Of a DNA stretch of 64,000 nt, positions 13,009 through 23,966 are shown piece after piece. Origin of the DNA: Pyrus communis (taxonomy: Eukaryota > Streptophyta > Magnoliopsida > Rosales > Rosaceae). Location: contig NC_084813.1 in assembly GCF_963583255.1 (NCBI RefSeq), forward strand, positions 19,679,002 through 19,743,001, given 5' to 3'. Made by a program: the position numbers and the translations under genes. Each line of letters starts with the position of its first letter. The stretch's first letter is position 1. The notes beneath the pieces are model-generated. The model searched no databases. It had not been told where the DNA came from and saw nothing but the letters and a program-made list of their open reading frames with translations.

Positions 13009-13710
13009 ATGAAGGCAAATAATGATGAACCGAACATGGAGGATGCCGAACTACTGCGGCAATGTCATGTACTAGACTGTGTTATCAACTGAATCCTCCA
13101 ACTCCTTCCCACTATACCCGTGGCCCGGATGAGCTTTCTTTCCAAGCAATGGGAAGGCCTTAGGTCTTCAGTTGTTGTACTAGATTTTAATGAGGGCAAC
13201 GTTCATCATAACTTTGATGATCAACGTCAAAGAAACTTCATCAAAGATTGGGACTGGTATTTAGATCAATTCCGTGAGAATGACAAGCAGCTCTTATTCA
13301 AATTCAAGCTTCACATGAGGTACTTCGATGGAGACGCAACTATTGTATGTAAGTGGTTAAACTTTGCAATCGAGAGAGGCGTCAACGAGTTGGATATCAG
13401 CCTTCCAAAGGAAAACTGGGAGGACAAGGTAGAATGCAAACCAAACACGAAGTATTTCTGGCGCATACCAGATAAGTTCTTCTCCTTACCTTTAGAAACC
13501 ATTGGTAATGCTGCAAAATCTCTAGCTAGTTTAAATTTGGAGTATGTGGAAATAAATCGTCAGTGGAGATATTCTGTTGATATAACCCTTCCATCCTTGA
13601 AAAGTTTGTCCATGAAGAAAGTAGAATTGGATAACTTCACTGGTTTCTTCAAACATAACTTCAAGTTCCCTTCCATCGAGACTCGACTACTTGTCATTAA
13701 CGTCATGTAA
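13009..13710 (+). pseudogene. Broken F-box/LRR-type gene fragment
   Basis: An ATG at 13009 starts a frame that reads through a degenerate F-box, is cut by TGA at 13090-13092, and continues in the same frame to a stop at 13708-13710. After the TGA the protein reads ILQLLPTIPVARMSFLSKQWEGL, the second half of a plant F-box helix region. About 170 residues of F-box/LRR-like sequence follow (DQFRENDKQL, LPSLKSLSMKKVEL). The frame ends well short of the ~400 aa expected for the family and lacks an FBD tail. It clearly resembles the gene at 19072-20389 on the other strand, so the two are paralogues. Intact members are SCF ubiquitin-ligase substrate adaptors; this copy should be non-functional or give a truncated protein. 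Confidence 0.85.
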
Positions 13711-14322
13711 CTTGCGGGAATCATTCCGTTCTCAAATTTTTGTTTGTGTGCATGGTTTAGGATCTCTTCTTTCCAAAGAAATTTAGAAAGACCTGCGCTG
13801 TAAAATTTTGCCATTAATGAACTAAATGCTGCGAGTTTTTGCAACACCATGCCCAAGTTTTATGCATGTTTCATGTTCCAATCTCAAATTCTTTGGAGAT
13901 TACACTTATACACTAGTGGAGTTTCTTTAGAGTTGAAACTGAATCTTGAACCTTTTACGTTAGTTTCAAGTCCGATCAGAGCTATGAGCTCTCGGCCATG
14001 AGCTCAAGTCCGATCATAGATTCGGGGGACTGAGCCTTCTGTTTCAACTCCGACGAATGTGGCATATAGTACTCGGATGTTTCTACAACACATTGATGCA
14101 GTAAATTGAACAAATTCCATCACAATTACAAGACTATTCGACTTTATTTTATACATGTATGACAACCACAAATTGCACTCCCTGTAATTCTCCTTAAGCA
14201 GAGAACAAAAAGTCAGAAGTTACAGCAAGAATCAATATGAAATATGAATTGCGAAGGCGGCCCTTCATAAAATAAATCACTTATGACGAAAACAAACCCA
14301 AAAAGAAAAACAAACAAAAAAA
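13711..14322. other. Spacer between F-box fragment and DUF1664 3' end
   Basis: Non-coding. The part nearest 14322 is expected to hold the 3'UTR of the minus-strand DUF1664 gene. No repeats with clear ends were seen. Confidence 0.5.
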
Positions 14323-17113
14323 TCACATACCCGAGCCCATTTTGTCCCGGGTCAAAGAAATCCCAACTGGATATGATCGGTGTATTCTTGTTTTTATTGC
14401 TGGAACTTTTTCTCCAGGGAAGATGTTGGGATCATTCTTTTTTGTCATTGATTTCTCCGTTGTGCTCCGTTCTTCGTTGTCAGCAAAGAATTGAAGGCCC
14501 TAAAGTATGTTTCAAAGTTTGGACATGTTACAACCAAAAATTAAAAAAGCGTAATGTGGAAAACGTAAGAAAATGAGGGTCAATCTACCTTGGGTGATTT
14601 ATCCTCTATTGCCATTGGTGAATGCTTTCCTAGCTTAGCTGAGACATTCTGCAGATACACGACTACTAAGATAACTTGGTAACTGATTGAGGAGGACGAT
14701 GGGTACTTGACAATGTTGACGTGCAGTAAGCCAATTTCATCGATTAACTAGATATATCCCCTAGCTCATTTAGTAATCAGTTTTCTAAAGAACAAAAAGA
14801 AAATATTCTGACCTGTAAGGGTTTAGTATCCAGCTGACCTTTGACGCCGTCTGCTACTTGGCATAGATACAACAGACCTGAGTTGGTTGCATCCTGTATT
14901 GAAAACAAAAGGGTCAAATCAATGACTACAAAGACGAAAAGAAAATAGAAGATTTCCAAAGTCGTAGCATAACCAGAAATATAACCTGTTTGCTCTCAAT
15001 AAAGTCGACCTTCTCTTCCTGTTGAGCCAATTAACAAATACAACATAAGAACTCCGATAAGCTTAAAGCATTTCTGAGTAACATAAAAGAACATATTAAA
15101 GAAAATATATCAACTCACCAACCCAGACACCATCTGATGAATCATTTCTACATCAAACCCAATTTGAGAAAGGTTTGTTTTCACCTCATTCACCTGCATT
15201 CAAATGAAATGGAAAATGGATACGATCATAGTGAGTAGTTATTTACATCAGAGTATGTAAATACATAATTGAAAAGAAAGTACGTAAATATAATGTTTCA
15301 TACATCATTTGCGATAAGCTGAGTTATTTCCTTCTGCTCCTCCACCTTCCAATCCAAGTTTTCCAGCTTCTTCGACAGATGCCTTTTTGTACTCTGCAAA
15401 ACGATAGTCAAGACGTCAGCATGCTGCAGACCCATTTGAGGATTACCATCTGGAAAAGCCAACCACACCATGGCCAACACATCTGACTTACCGCCAATGT
15501 TTCATGCACATTCTCTAATTGTTTGGACACGGTTGCAACAGCATTTGCCATATTATGCCTTGTTACAAACATTACATCAGAAAATGACCAGCCCTGTAAG
15601 ATATCACAGACATACCCGTAGATCAGCAATGATACAAATCCTTACAAGTGCAGAACTACATAGAATGTCTTTGTGATTTCCACGACAAATTTTTGGAGAG
15701 GTACCTTCCACCACATGTAACAATAGCCCATTGCACCAATTGCAGCAGCTGGAACTAAATATGAAGCATAACTCCCTGCTGTGACATGAAATATGTGAAC
15801 ATCTCTATCTTCCCAGGCAGAGAATAAATGTGCAAAGTGGTTTCTGAACAATTCATAGAAACTCTAATCTATGAAAATCACAAAACCGTTATAAAGCCTC
15901 TGAAGAACTGTTTATACCACTAGAGGAAGAATTCTCATTGTAGACGGTTACAGGGCCAGATGAGGTTAACTCCCTGATTTCTCGAGCCAATTGTTGAATC
16001 TGAAGGTAAAAAACACATGTAAGTATTAACTTATGCAAACCCTGCAAAGAAATTATTTATCTACGAGCATAATATAACCACATTTATGGACTAAACAGTT
16101 GAAAAAAGAGGACAAAACCATAACAGTTCCGGTATTATAGCATGGCACCTTCACCCTCAACTTCTAGAGTTCAAAAAGAAAGATAAATAAAGTTTCAATA
16201 TAATTTTTGGTTTAAGACTTTAAGTAGATGACAATATTGGTCGAGCCATCACATATTAATACTATTTGTCACCGTTTGAATTCAAGCTGCAATACCTGAG
16301 CTCTGATAATTGCACTATCAAACTTCTCAGGCAAGATATCAGCTTCATTTACACCCTTCAGTATATCCTGAAGCTGTGCAATAAGTTCAGACAATCGCCC
16401 GCTCCTCAAAACTATCGAACTGGTCAAGCCTGAATCGCAAAATATATACTAGTTAGAGGAAAATAGTAATACATGGAAAGGTACAAAGACCTATATACAA
16501 ACTGTGTTTTGTAAACCGTTCTGTGTTATATTTTGTTTTTCCGTCCTTTCCTACTAAAAATTCTCATTAAAATAGAAAGGAATTATACTTTTGAAGCACT
16601 AGGATTATTACTTATGAAAGGAACAAGAATCCACTTAGTAATCTACACCCCAAGAAAAGCAGACGAGGAGTTAGGCCAGTTGGGTAAGGAAGCGTTCCCG
16701 CCCCCTTGCACCAAGTTCGAATCCCAATCCCATTAGATTACAACAGTTTATAGAAAAAATAAATAAACAAACATCTACACACCCAGAAGAATGAAAAATA
16801 GTTTAAACCCTGAATCTGTGTCCAGCAGCCATAGCAGCCAAAAGACAGTCTGCACTACTTATCACTCAGTTCACCAACTAATTGCTATTTGTACCCAAAT
16901 TTACTTGCTATCTGTGCAATTTCAGTTTCAATAAGGTTATATCCTTCAAAGTTTCAGAATTTTGTTTCTGATCAATCAAATTTCTAGAATTTAGATCAAA
17001 ATGGAAAGAAAACAAAGTGAAAAAGGGTAAAATAGGAATAAAATTCAATAATCCTGACCTGCTCCGACGAGGATGAGAACCTTGGAGCCGGAAACCCCCG
17101 TCTGCAACGCCAT
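14323..17113 (-). CDS. DUF1664 family protein, complete 11-exon gene
   Basis: Exons: 17113-17059, 16429-16296, 15999-15918, 15775-15705, 15593-15492, 15393-15304, 15193-15119, 15018-14986, 14893-14813, 14648-14589 and 14499-14323. They total 960 nt (319 aa), with every phase closing. The product begins MALQTGVSGSKVLILVGAG and has two hydrophobic stretches: the N-terminal segment and a second at about residues 93-112 (YLVPAAAIGAMGYCYMWWK). An alpha-helical, coiled-coil-prone region follows (VSKQLENVHETL, KLENLDWKVEEQKEIT) and then a basic tail. DUF1664 is a plant-specific family of unknown biochemical function; the layout suggests a membrane-anchored coiled-coil protein. Intron 1 carries a SINE-like insertion. 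The BPI/LBP remnant next door matches the At1g04960/At1g04970 order as I recall it. Confidence 0.93.
16640..16762 (+). mobile_element. tRNA-related SINE-like fragment in DUF1664 intron 1
   Basis: The sequence has a plausible RNA polymerase III A-box region (gttaggccagttgggtaagg) and, about 40 bp on, a B-box (caagttcgaatccc). An A-rich tail follows. It lies inside the intron between 16430 and 17058. It does not fold as a complete tRNA, so a tRNA-derived SINE head is the better reading. Confidence 0.55.
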
Positions 17114-17311
17114 CTTCGGCTGCTTTGGCCTCCTTTTCTTGTTTCTTCTTCTTCCCCCACAAGAGGAAAAGATCCAATTTTTAATTTAACGCCAAGTTAA
17201 AAGTTGTGCCAAATGCGTGGTGTCATTCGTAGCAGTGGAGGGGAAATTCCACTTTAGTCCCTCTACTTCTTTCCCAACTTACTCCCCCTCGTTTAAAGCT
17301 CACCACCAAAA

Positions 17312-17892
17312 GCTAAAGTCATCTCCAATCGAAAAGTCCAGAGAATCACAAGACTGAAAATAACTCAAAAATTATCTTCAACCTAGGGTTAGGCCAAAGG
17401 GCTCATGGGCCCCACGGAATCTAAAAGGGCCAAAGAGCCAAAGGGTTGGCTGCAGCCCGGGGCTGGCCAGAAATATCACCAATCCTGTCGGATATAACCG
17501 ACAGGAATGAATTCATATTTAATATAAATATATTCCTATCGGTTATAACAGACAGGAATGCTTAAACAAAAATTTGAATCCAACGACTAGCTGACTAGCC
17601 GTTGTATTAAAAAAAACAAAATTAATGAATTTAAACCTTTTTTTTTTCTACAAAATTCATATTTTTTTGAAATTCCATTTTTTTTTCTTATAACTTCTAT
17701 TTTACAAAATTTGGCCCTCGGTTGGAGACAGTTTTTTGTAATAGGGCTAAAATGAGTCATATGGCCCTTTGGCCCTCGATTGGAGATGGAGGCAAATATG
17801 GCTATGTACTATTTATTAAAATATTAATTTATTTGAGGACCAGAGGGCTAAAACTAGCCATTTGTCCAGCCCTCGTTTGGAGATGGCCTAAC
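17312..17892. mobile_element. Non-autonomous DNA element with 'tcatctccaa' type inverted ends
   Basis: The left end (taaagtcatctccaatcga) matches the reverse complement of the right end (ttaggccatctccaaacgag). Inside lies a second inverted pair around 'cctgtcggatataaccgaca' and 'ctatcggttataacagacag' (17487-17560). No coding capacity. It sits upstream of the DUF1664 gene. Confidence 0.65.
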
Positions 17893-18080
17893 AACGGTTG
17901 GCTCAAATTGGTTAGGTCTTTGTCTTGTGTGTTATCTCACTAAAGTTTGAGTTTCGCTGTAAGCAGTTTTTATTGATGCAATCTATAAATTCTTACGTAA
18001 ATTCATATTGATGATAGCTTATAATTAAATGCTACACGTAAGTCCTTTCGACTTGAGATAGTGGGTATGCCCTACCGCAG
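17893..18080 (+). mobile_element. Possible SINE fragment
   Basis: The stretch begins with an A-box-like 'ggttggctcaaattggttag' and has a B-box-like 'gtttgagtttcgc' about 45 bp downstream, followed by an AT-rich body. Termini and tail are unclear. Confidence 0.35.
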
Positions 18081-18306
18081 GTTGTGAAACTCTCTCTAAA
18101 CTTTTATTCTTCCAAAAAGCTCACCCACCGAACAAAGCCAAAAAATGTGGGGGTGTTTTGGACATTTGACATACCAAGAGTTTTGTCTAGTTTGTTAAAT
18201 CTTTGCGCTTTTTGCATGTTTGTCCTTGAGCCAAAGCCAAAACCAAGACAAAAAAAAAAAAAAAAAGGAATCAGTCCTCTTTGTCTTCTCTTCTCCAGAG
18301 ACTTCA

Positions 18307-18561
18307 ATGGCGCCAGCAACTGTTCTCTTCCTCCTCATAGCTTCCTTCTTCCTTTCACCGCCGACCCACCTGCAAGTCCAAGCTGCCGACCAAGCCTTCG
18401 CATCCGTCGTCATCTCCCTAAAGTGTCTCGGTTTTCTCAAGGAATTCCCTATACCAATCATTCACGGCTTCACCCTTCAAAACGCTGAACTAGTCTGCTC
18501 GAGTTCAAGAATCATGGTCTGCGGCGACGTAATATATGTGGCATCGCAATCACAGTCTTAA
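18307..18561 (+). pseudogene. Collapsed BPI/LBP (LBR-type) gene: N-terminus joined to C-terminus
   Basis: An uninterrupted 84-codon frame starts with a strong signal peptide (MAPATVLFLLIASFFLSP). It then has the start of the plant LPS-binding-protein-like domain (ADQAFASVVISLKCLGFLKEF). It passes straight into what looks like the very end of a BPI/LBP protein (FPIPIIHGFTLQNAEL...VCGDVIYV), resembling the FPLP...ADVxY tail of animal BPI/LBP. About 400 residues in between are absent, including the two lipid-binding barrels. Full-length plant LBR proteins bind LPS extracellularly; this product could at most be a short secreted peptide. The neighbour DUF1664 gene supports identity through the recalled Arabidopsis order. 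Alternative: an unrelated small secreted protein. Confidence 0.65.
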
Positions 18562-19071
18562 TTGGCTTCTGCACAACTTTGTCTAAACGCATACATCATT
18601 CGTGACTTGGACTTTCCTCACGAGGATTTAAAGCCTCAACGTTCCTTTTTGTATAGCGCAGTTCAATGTTCATATGTAAAGATCAGAGGGAAGAAGAACC
18701 CTTCCGCTCGTTGAATGTGAGAAATTGTAACATATAACTTGTTCTACGTTTGTAACAACACCGGTGTACATGTTTTTGTTAGAGAAAACTGCTTGCTAGT
18801 TGCTACATGGTTAATGTTCTTCAACCCTTTTAATTTTATTCATTGCCGGAAAACAGTTTACGTATCCATTAATTACTGCATGAAATAGTTCATACTGAAG
18901 TAAATACGAAATGTCTTCAACGAAACCATTCACATGAAGAAGACAAAAATTTTAATTTCTTTTGTGCTAGAGATTAACGGAAAGTCTAAACTTCGAAAAA
19001 ATGAAGAAGATTGTATGAAACCCTAAACTTCGAAAGTGAAAACAACTAAAAATCATAGGTCCTCCATTTCA
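18562..19071. other. Spacer downstream of the BPI/LBP remnant
   Basis: Contains the probable 3' flank of the remnant and the 3'UTR side of the minus-strand F-box/FBD gene. No further BPI/LBP exons could be recognised here. Confidence 0.45.
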
Positions 19072-20389
19072 TCATGTCCAGTGTTCAATTTGTGGTATAT
19101 ATGCAGAAGGTGCTATCCAAAGCAAGGAGTCCCTCAACTCGGAATCTTCTGCCTCAGTTGCCGGAGGCATCTTGGCGGTGACGTTATGTTTGAGATTACG
19201 CAATGGTGGAGAGCAGGTCTTTCTGAAACTTTCTGGAAAGATGAAGGACTACACTGTTCACACAACACAGAGAGTTAAAAAGGAAATTGTTAGTAAGGAA
19301 TCAACTGCAGAACGTGGAATATTAGATGCATAAATACAAAAACTGTAAAGTGGCTGATATATATACCTTGGCATCTTGAATATAGAGGGACATGTCTTCG
19401 GAGCAATCAAAACTTTCGAGATAATCTCTCAGCGCAGATAAGTGTTCCGATGAGCCTGCAGGGCCCAATTTAATCGAAGAGATCAACTTCACAGAACCAT
19501 TAAAAAGGAAATATGTTACTTTTGGATTAATAAATGCATCCTTCACATAGCATATGCTTCCACATAATACAAAACTTCTCAGGTTCTTAGCTCCCATGAT
19601 CGCGAGCTCTTCCAATCTCATTCTCCAGCTTTGATCTGAACCTGAAACAAATTTCAAAGATTTGAGATACATAGCACGAACTACAATCAACCTCGCACCC
19701 GAGCAATGCATAATTTCCAAGTATTTGAGGCTGGATTCTGGAAAAAGAAAGACCATGCTCCTCATAACACATGACAATGACAAATGTTCGATGGAAAGGC
19801 ATAACTTAAACATGTCGATGAGATCAAAGTTTTCCAAATCCACATTTTTGAGGGACAATCCTTTCAAGGAAGAACAAGGTACAAGACCAGAGAAACCTTG
19901 TATTCCCACATGCTCCAAATTTAAACTAGTTAGATATTTTGCAGCACTAACAGTCCGCAGGGATAACAAGTAGCCATTTGTTCTGTCCTCTGCATTTTTC
20001 TTTGGGAGGCTGATATCCAACTCTTTGATGCCTCTCACAATCGCAAAATTCAACCATTTATCGACCAGAGTAGTGTCGTCAACAAAGTACCTCATGCGAA
20101 GCATGAATTTGTCTAAGACTTGCTTGTCGTTCTCACGGAATTGATCCGCATACCTTTCCCAAATCTTGATGAACTTTCTTGGCTGATTGTCGAGTGTATG
20201 ATCAATGTTTCCCTCGTAGAAATCTAATATAGGGACTGAAGACCACACACCTTCCCATTGCTTGGAAAGAAAACTCATGCGGACGGCAGATTTAGTGGGA
20301 AGGAATCGGAGGATTTGATGGTTATATAGCAAGGTCTGGTAATTCAAGCCTCCGTATTGCTTCCACATCCTTGGTGCTTTCATCATCAT
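19072..20389 (-). CDS. F-box/FBD/LRR-type protein with eroded F-box
   Basis: Two exons, 20389-19367 and 19248-19072, join in phase 0 to give 399 aa. The first holds the end of an F-box (HQILRFLPTKSAVRMSFLSKQWEGVW) and LRR-like repeats (SSLKGLSLKNVDLENF, SLKYLEIMHC, RLEELAIMGAKNL). The second looks like the FBD-type C-terminal segment (FIFPESFRKTCSPPLRNLKH, ELRDSLLWIAP). Intact members act as SCF substrate adaptors. The first half of the F-box does not read in this frame; a neighbouring frame contains 'ELPDLAI', the expected LPD start, so an old frameshift probably destroyed it. Upstream in-frame codons to about 20635 look like leader. The ATG at 20389 was chosen because it just precedes the F-box. 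The rest of the frame is intact, so it may be recently disabled. Confidence 0.7.
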
Positions 20390-20904
20390 TATTTCCCATC
20401 CTTTCGTCTTGCTTTTGGATGTTCGAACTTGTATTTGTGTACGGGTTCTCTGAGATGTTGCCTTGAACTTTTCTCTCGGTGAACATGACGGGATTTGAGT
20501 GCCAAGTTGCCGACCAAAAGAACCGGGGCTCTTGTTTACAAGTACTGTTACAGTAAAGCGGTAGGAACCTTGAATTCCAAGCAATTGGAGATTAGGATTA
20601 TTTTTCCTTGAGAGAAATAGAAAACGTAGGCCCATAAACCCACATACTCTTATGTTTGGAATATTCTAAAATGGTCTCTTAGTAGTCATTGCCCTTGACC
20701 TGGAAATCAAAAAGAAAAATCCTTTAAACAAGATAACAATAGCAACAAAGTATAACGCCCTTAAAAGTGAAGCTAGTTTTGTGAGCAGAGCCAAGTACAT
20801 TTCAACCAATGCAGGCTGGAAATTCAGTATTAAAGCATTGTGCACTTGTGAGGTACATGGCCAAGACACAAAAAAGGCTTATAAAATTTATATAGCAGTG
20901 GAAC
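20390..20904. other. Spacer: F-box gene leader and truncated end of mtKAS pseudogene
   Basis: An in-frame open stretch runs from the F-box gene up to about 20635 but has no domain resemblance; it is best read as leader. From 20640 to 20904 no beta-ketoacyl synthase exons remain, so the pseudogene is cut off here. Confidence 0.45.
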
Positions 20905-22474
20905 AACATCCTGCTAATGATAAAGCATCAATGCTAGACTATGTGCCTCCAGCCACCGTAACATCTGAATCTCCAAACTGAATCATCCTTGTGGAATCCC
21001 CAAAGAATGTGCTCCAGTAGCACAAGCTGTTACTGCAGCATGATTTCGTCCCTATGTTTAAAAACAACACCAGATGTATGTTTTACTACATGAGAATACG
21101 TACACATGACCTTCAAACAGAGGAGAGACTTTTCGGTATGAAAATTGAAAAAGGGCAGAACATGATTCATGGCTTCATGAGAGCTATTGCAGTCCATCTT
21201 GTTTTTGGCACTCTTGTCAACTAATCACTCGATTGGTTCAATGGTTAATGGTTCGGTGCCAACTTCAAACTTGAAAAAAGACCAACATGATAGCTAATGA
21301 CCTACATCTCCGTCCATGATGGTCTTTGCATAAATACATCAGAATTTGAATAAATGACCAACCTTTGTCCATGTAACACTTGTAACATACGTAATGTGTC
21401 TCAGAAAGTTGTTCACACACCTGGAATCCATATTTCATGCTGATATGACCAGATGCCATGTTGATTAGTATCTGAGGAATGAAGAAAGGACTAAGCCGAC
21501 GAATACACTTATTAGACAAATAGAAACAGCACATATCAAGTTTTGTTCTTTCTACCATTTCCCATGTCATTGCATAGATATTTTGACAACCGGAAATGTA
21601 AAACAAAAAACCAACCTTCTCACAAATCATTTGCGCAGCGTCCAATATATGACTGTTACTTCCAGTTCCCCCACCAACTGGGACTCCCTGCCATCCATCA
21701 AATTAACATAAACCCACATTTTCAATCATCTTAATTACCGACTTAAAATTTGAAATTACCGTTCTTTCCCTTTCTTCAGGCTCAGTGGGGATCCAACTAG
21801 CATCCTTAAGTGCTTCTACAGCAGCATACAGCGCATACCCAATAAACCTCGCCATTGAACGATGATCCTGACATAATACACATATACATTGTACACATTT
21901 CAGTAAAAGCATGAAACTTTCAGTATTTTTTTATACATGAGTCAGCCATACTAAATTAGTATCGCACTCGTTATCCAAGCCAAGACCTCCGCTTGCAAGA
22001 AATACCAGTAAATCGTAGTACTAAATGCCAGCCGAAACTTTCACTATCTGATACTAAATTAAACTAATTACCTTGGAAATGAGCCACAATTCCTCGTTAA
22101 ATTCACCTGGGTTGCTTCCACAGGGCACGATTGCAGCAACCTTGGAGGTGAGCTTGTCGAAGGTGCATGATTGTGTGTCTGAATCAAAGCCGTTCATCTT
22201 GATATATTCAGGGGTCAGTGCCCTTATGGCGCAATCGCCTTCTATGAGTCATCTTCCACGTCGTCTCCACCCCTCATCCCAATGACGGCACCATGCCCAG
22301 CCCTGCAAACCAGAGCGCACCAAGCTAAGATTACAGAGAGGATGAGAGACAGAAAAGGGAGGAGAAAGAGAGTACCGGTGATGACGACTCGGCGAGAACG
22401 AGGGGGTGGATGGGGTGAAAGAAAGAAGAGGACATGCGACGAGTGAAGAGTTTGCGCCAAGCGGGAGAAGCCAT
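20905..22474 (-). pseudogene. Mitochondrial beta-ketoacyl-ACP synthase (mtKAS) pseudogene
   Basis: Recognisable exons: 22474-22376, 22301-22072, 21867-21760, 21687-21616, about 21508-21421 and 21051-20905. They carry the N-terminal half of a type II KAS: RRVVITG, ALTPEYIKMNGFDSDT, VGGGTGSNSHILDAAQ, INMASGHISMKYGFQ and the active-site block HAAVTACATGAHS with its catalytic Cys. Lesions: exon 1 needs a frameshift to reach RRVVITG; exon 2 has an in-frame TGA after LGMVPSLG and then a frameshift; exon 6 lacks one G in a G run (SLGIP instead of SLGDS) and has TAG where a Glu is expected. The exons for the two active-site His residues are missing. Intact mtKAS elongates acyl chains for mitochondrial lipoate. 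The neighbour IBR5 fits the recalled At2g04540/At2g04550 order. Confidence 0.92.
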
Positions 22475-22529
22475 TGTTTTCAGAGCGCCAACAATGGTCA
22501 TGGCTTTTTGGGTTCAACTCCTTTAAACG

Positions 22530-23600
22530 ATTGTTTCGCTAAGATATCTTACCCGGCTTGACTTTAGGCCTTGCCACAGGATGCACCTAAATCAGTAAAG
22601 CTACTTACGTTTTTCTAATGATGTTTCGTATTAATGATACAATAATATATCATATAACATTGTGGATAAATATTTAGACGTGCCACGTGCTTGTATTATT
22701 GACATTGAATGTTATAAGTTTTCTAATTAAATACATAATTGAGTTGAAATATCGTTGTCTTAGTAGTTTATAGTAGGTAAATTTCTTTGACAAAAACTTT
22801 TAACTTCTTACACAATCCTCTTTATTTTTAATAATTGAATTGGATAAGTCAAATGGAATTCAAGGATCATGTTTAAACAAAGATGTGTGAAAACCAAAAA
22901 GGGTTTGTAAAAGTCATTTTTTTTTTCTTAAAAGAAAAAATTGTACGTAAATTTCTCCATTATCCAAGTGAGTTTTTTCATATCCAAAAACAAAGACAAC
23001 GAAAAGGAACCGGATTTCCTCTCGATCCACAGGAACTGAGCTCAAAGATCAAATCATCTAGACCATTGAAATTTGATTCAATAGCTACAAACAAAGGGCT
23101 CCTCTAAAAGTTATAATAATTGTAGTAGTTGGATCAAATTTTAATGATCCGAATTATTTGATTATTAGATTTAGTTCATTTGGATCCGAAATGGACCCGG
23201 TTTCCAATGAAAAAAACTAGAAGCTGCCATGACTCATGAATAGTAGAATCCACGTGTCGTCACATAATTGGAGAAAACTGTAAATGGGCTCCACACAATA
23301 TGTGGTCCAAAGGAACAGTGTGATTGGGTACTAATGTGGATGGGGGCCCTGGGGCTTTGCAGAAAATAACCCCCTGTGCATTGAATTATCAAAAGAAAAG
23401 GAAGTCTGGCTTTTCTGCTGCACGGCCTTCAGCAAGAACAAGGAAGAAGCGGAGCATCAATCAAAAATCACACCAATACCATATCTCCCTCTCATATTTC
23501 TCTTTCCATCATAAATGGGGAATGAAATAGTATATAAACAATATGGATAAACACGTACTGCCGTGATTTCCGCCCTCCCTCCCCAGTCCCCACCCTACAT
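22530..23600. other. Intergenic region between divergent mtKAS and IBR5 starts
   Basis: AT-rich sequence with one 200 bp inverted-repeat MITE (23006-23205). The right side leads into the CT-rich IBR5 leader. No coding exons seen. Confidence 0.5.
23006..23205. mobile_element. Inverted-repeat MITE (ggaaccgg... family)
   Basis: The left end 'ggaaccggatttcctctcga' pairs imperfectly with the reverse complement of the right end 'ggaaaccgggtccatttcgg'. The arms continue inward through 'gatcaaatcatctagaccat' type sequence. The flanks 'aacgaaaa' (left) and 'aatgaaaa' (right) differ at one base and may be an 8-9 bp target duplication. It belongs to the same broad type as the element at 42334-42532. 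Confidence 0.7.
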
Positions 23601-23630
23601 CTCTCCTCTCTCTCTCTCTCTCTCTTTTCT
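23595..23630 (+). repeat. CT microsatellite in IBR5 leader/promoter
   Basis: A near-perfect (CT)n tract near 23601-23626, with more CT-rich sequence to 23830. It sits 350 bp upstream of the IBR5 start codon, within a pyrimidine-rich leader. Such tracts are frequent near plant transcription starts. Confidence 0.85.
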
Positions 23631-23966
23631 ACTGTATTGTCTCCCACCGCCAGTAAGGACAGCTTTGTCAGTGAGTGACGCCCAAAAGCCAAAGCCAAAG
23701 CCAAAGCGCGAATCCGAGAGCTCATAAATCTTCATCAATCTGATAAAACTACGCTTCCTTGTAACGCCTTCTAAATCTCTCTCTGCCCCTCTCTCTCTCT
23801 ATAAATCTCCCTCTCTTTTTTTCCCACCTTGGTCTTTATCAAAGACACAATCTTTGAGGAACCCACCTCGATTTCTCTGGTTTTTTTTATCTGGGTTTTG
23901 CTTGTTTTGTGATTTGGAATTCCTTTTCTCATTTGGGTCGGTGCGTAATCTTGCTGCAATTAGGGT

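Noticed and set aside
13560..13856. Minus-strand open frame over the F-box fragment
   Set aside because: Antisense of an LRR-like region; no independent support.
16640..16762. tRNA gene
   Set aside because: A- and B-box-like strings are present but no complete cloverleaf or acceptor stem; better read as a SINE head.
20390..20635. N-terminal extension of the F-box gene to 437 codons
   Set aside because: The extra 82 residues show no domain, are Arg/Lys/Ser/Thr-rich and precede the expected F-box start; probably leader.
22242..22517. Treating the 91-codon frame over mtKAS exons 1-2 as a separate protein
   Set aside because: It reads through an intron and mixes frames; exon signals and homology show it is part of the mtKAS pseudogene.
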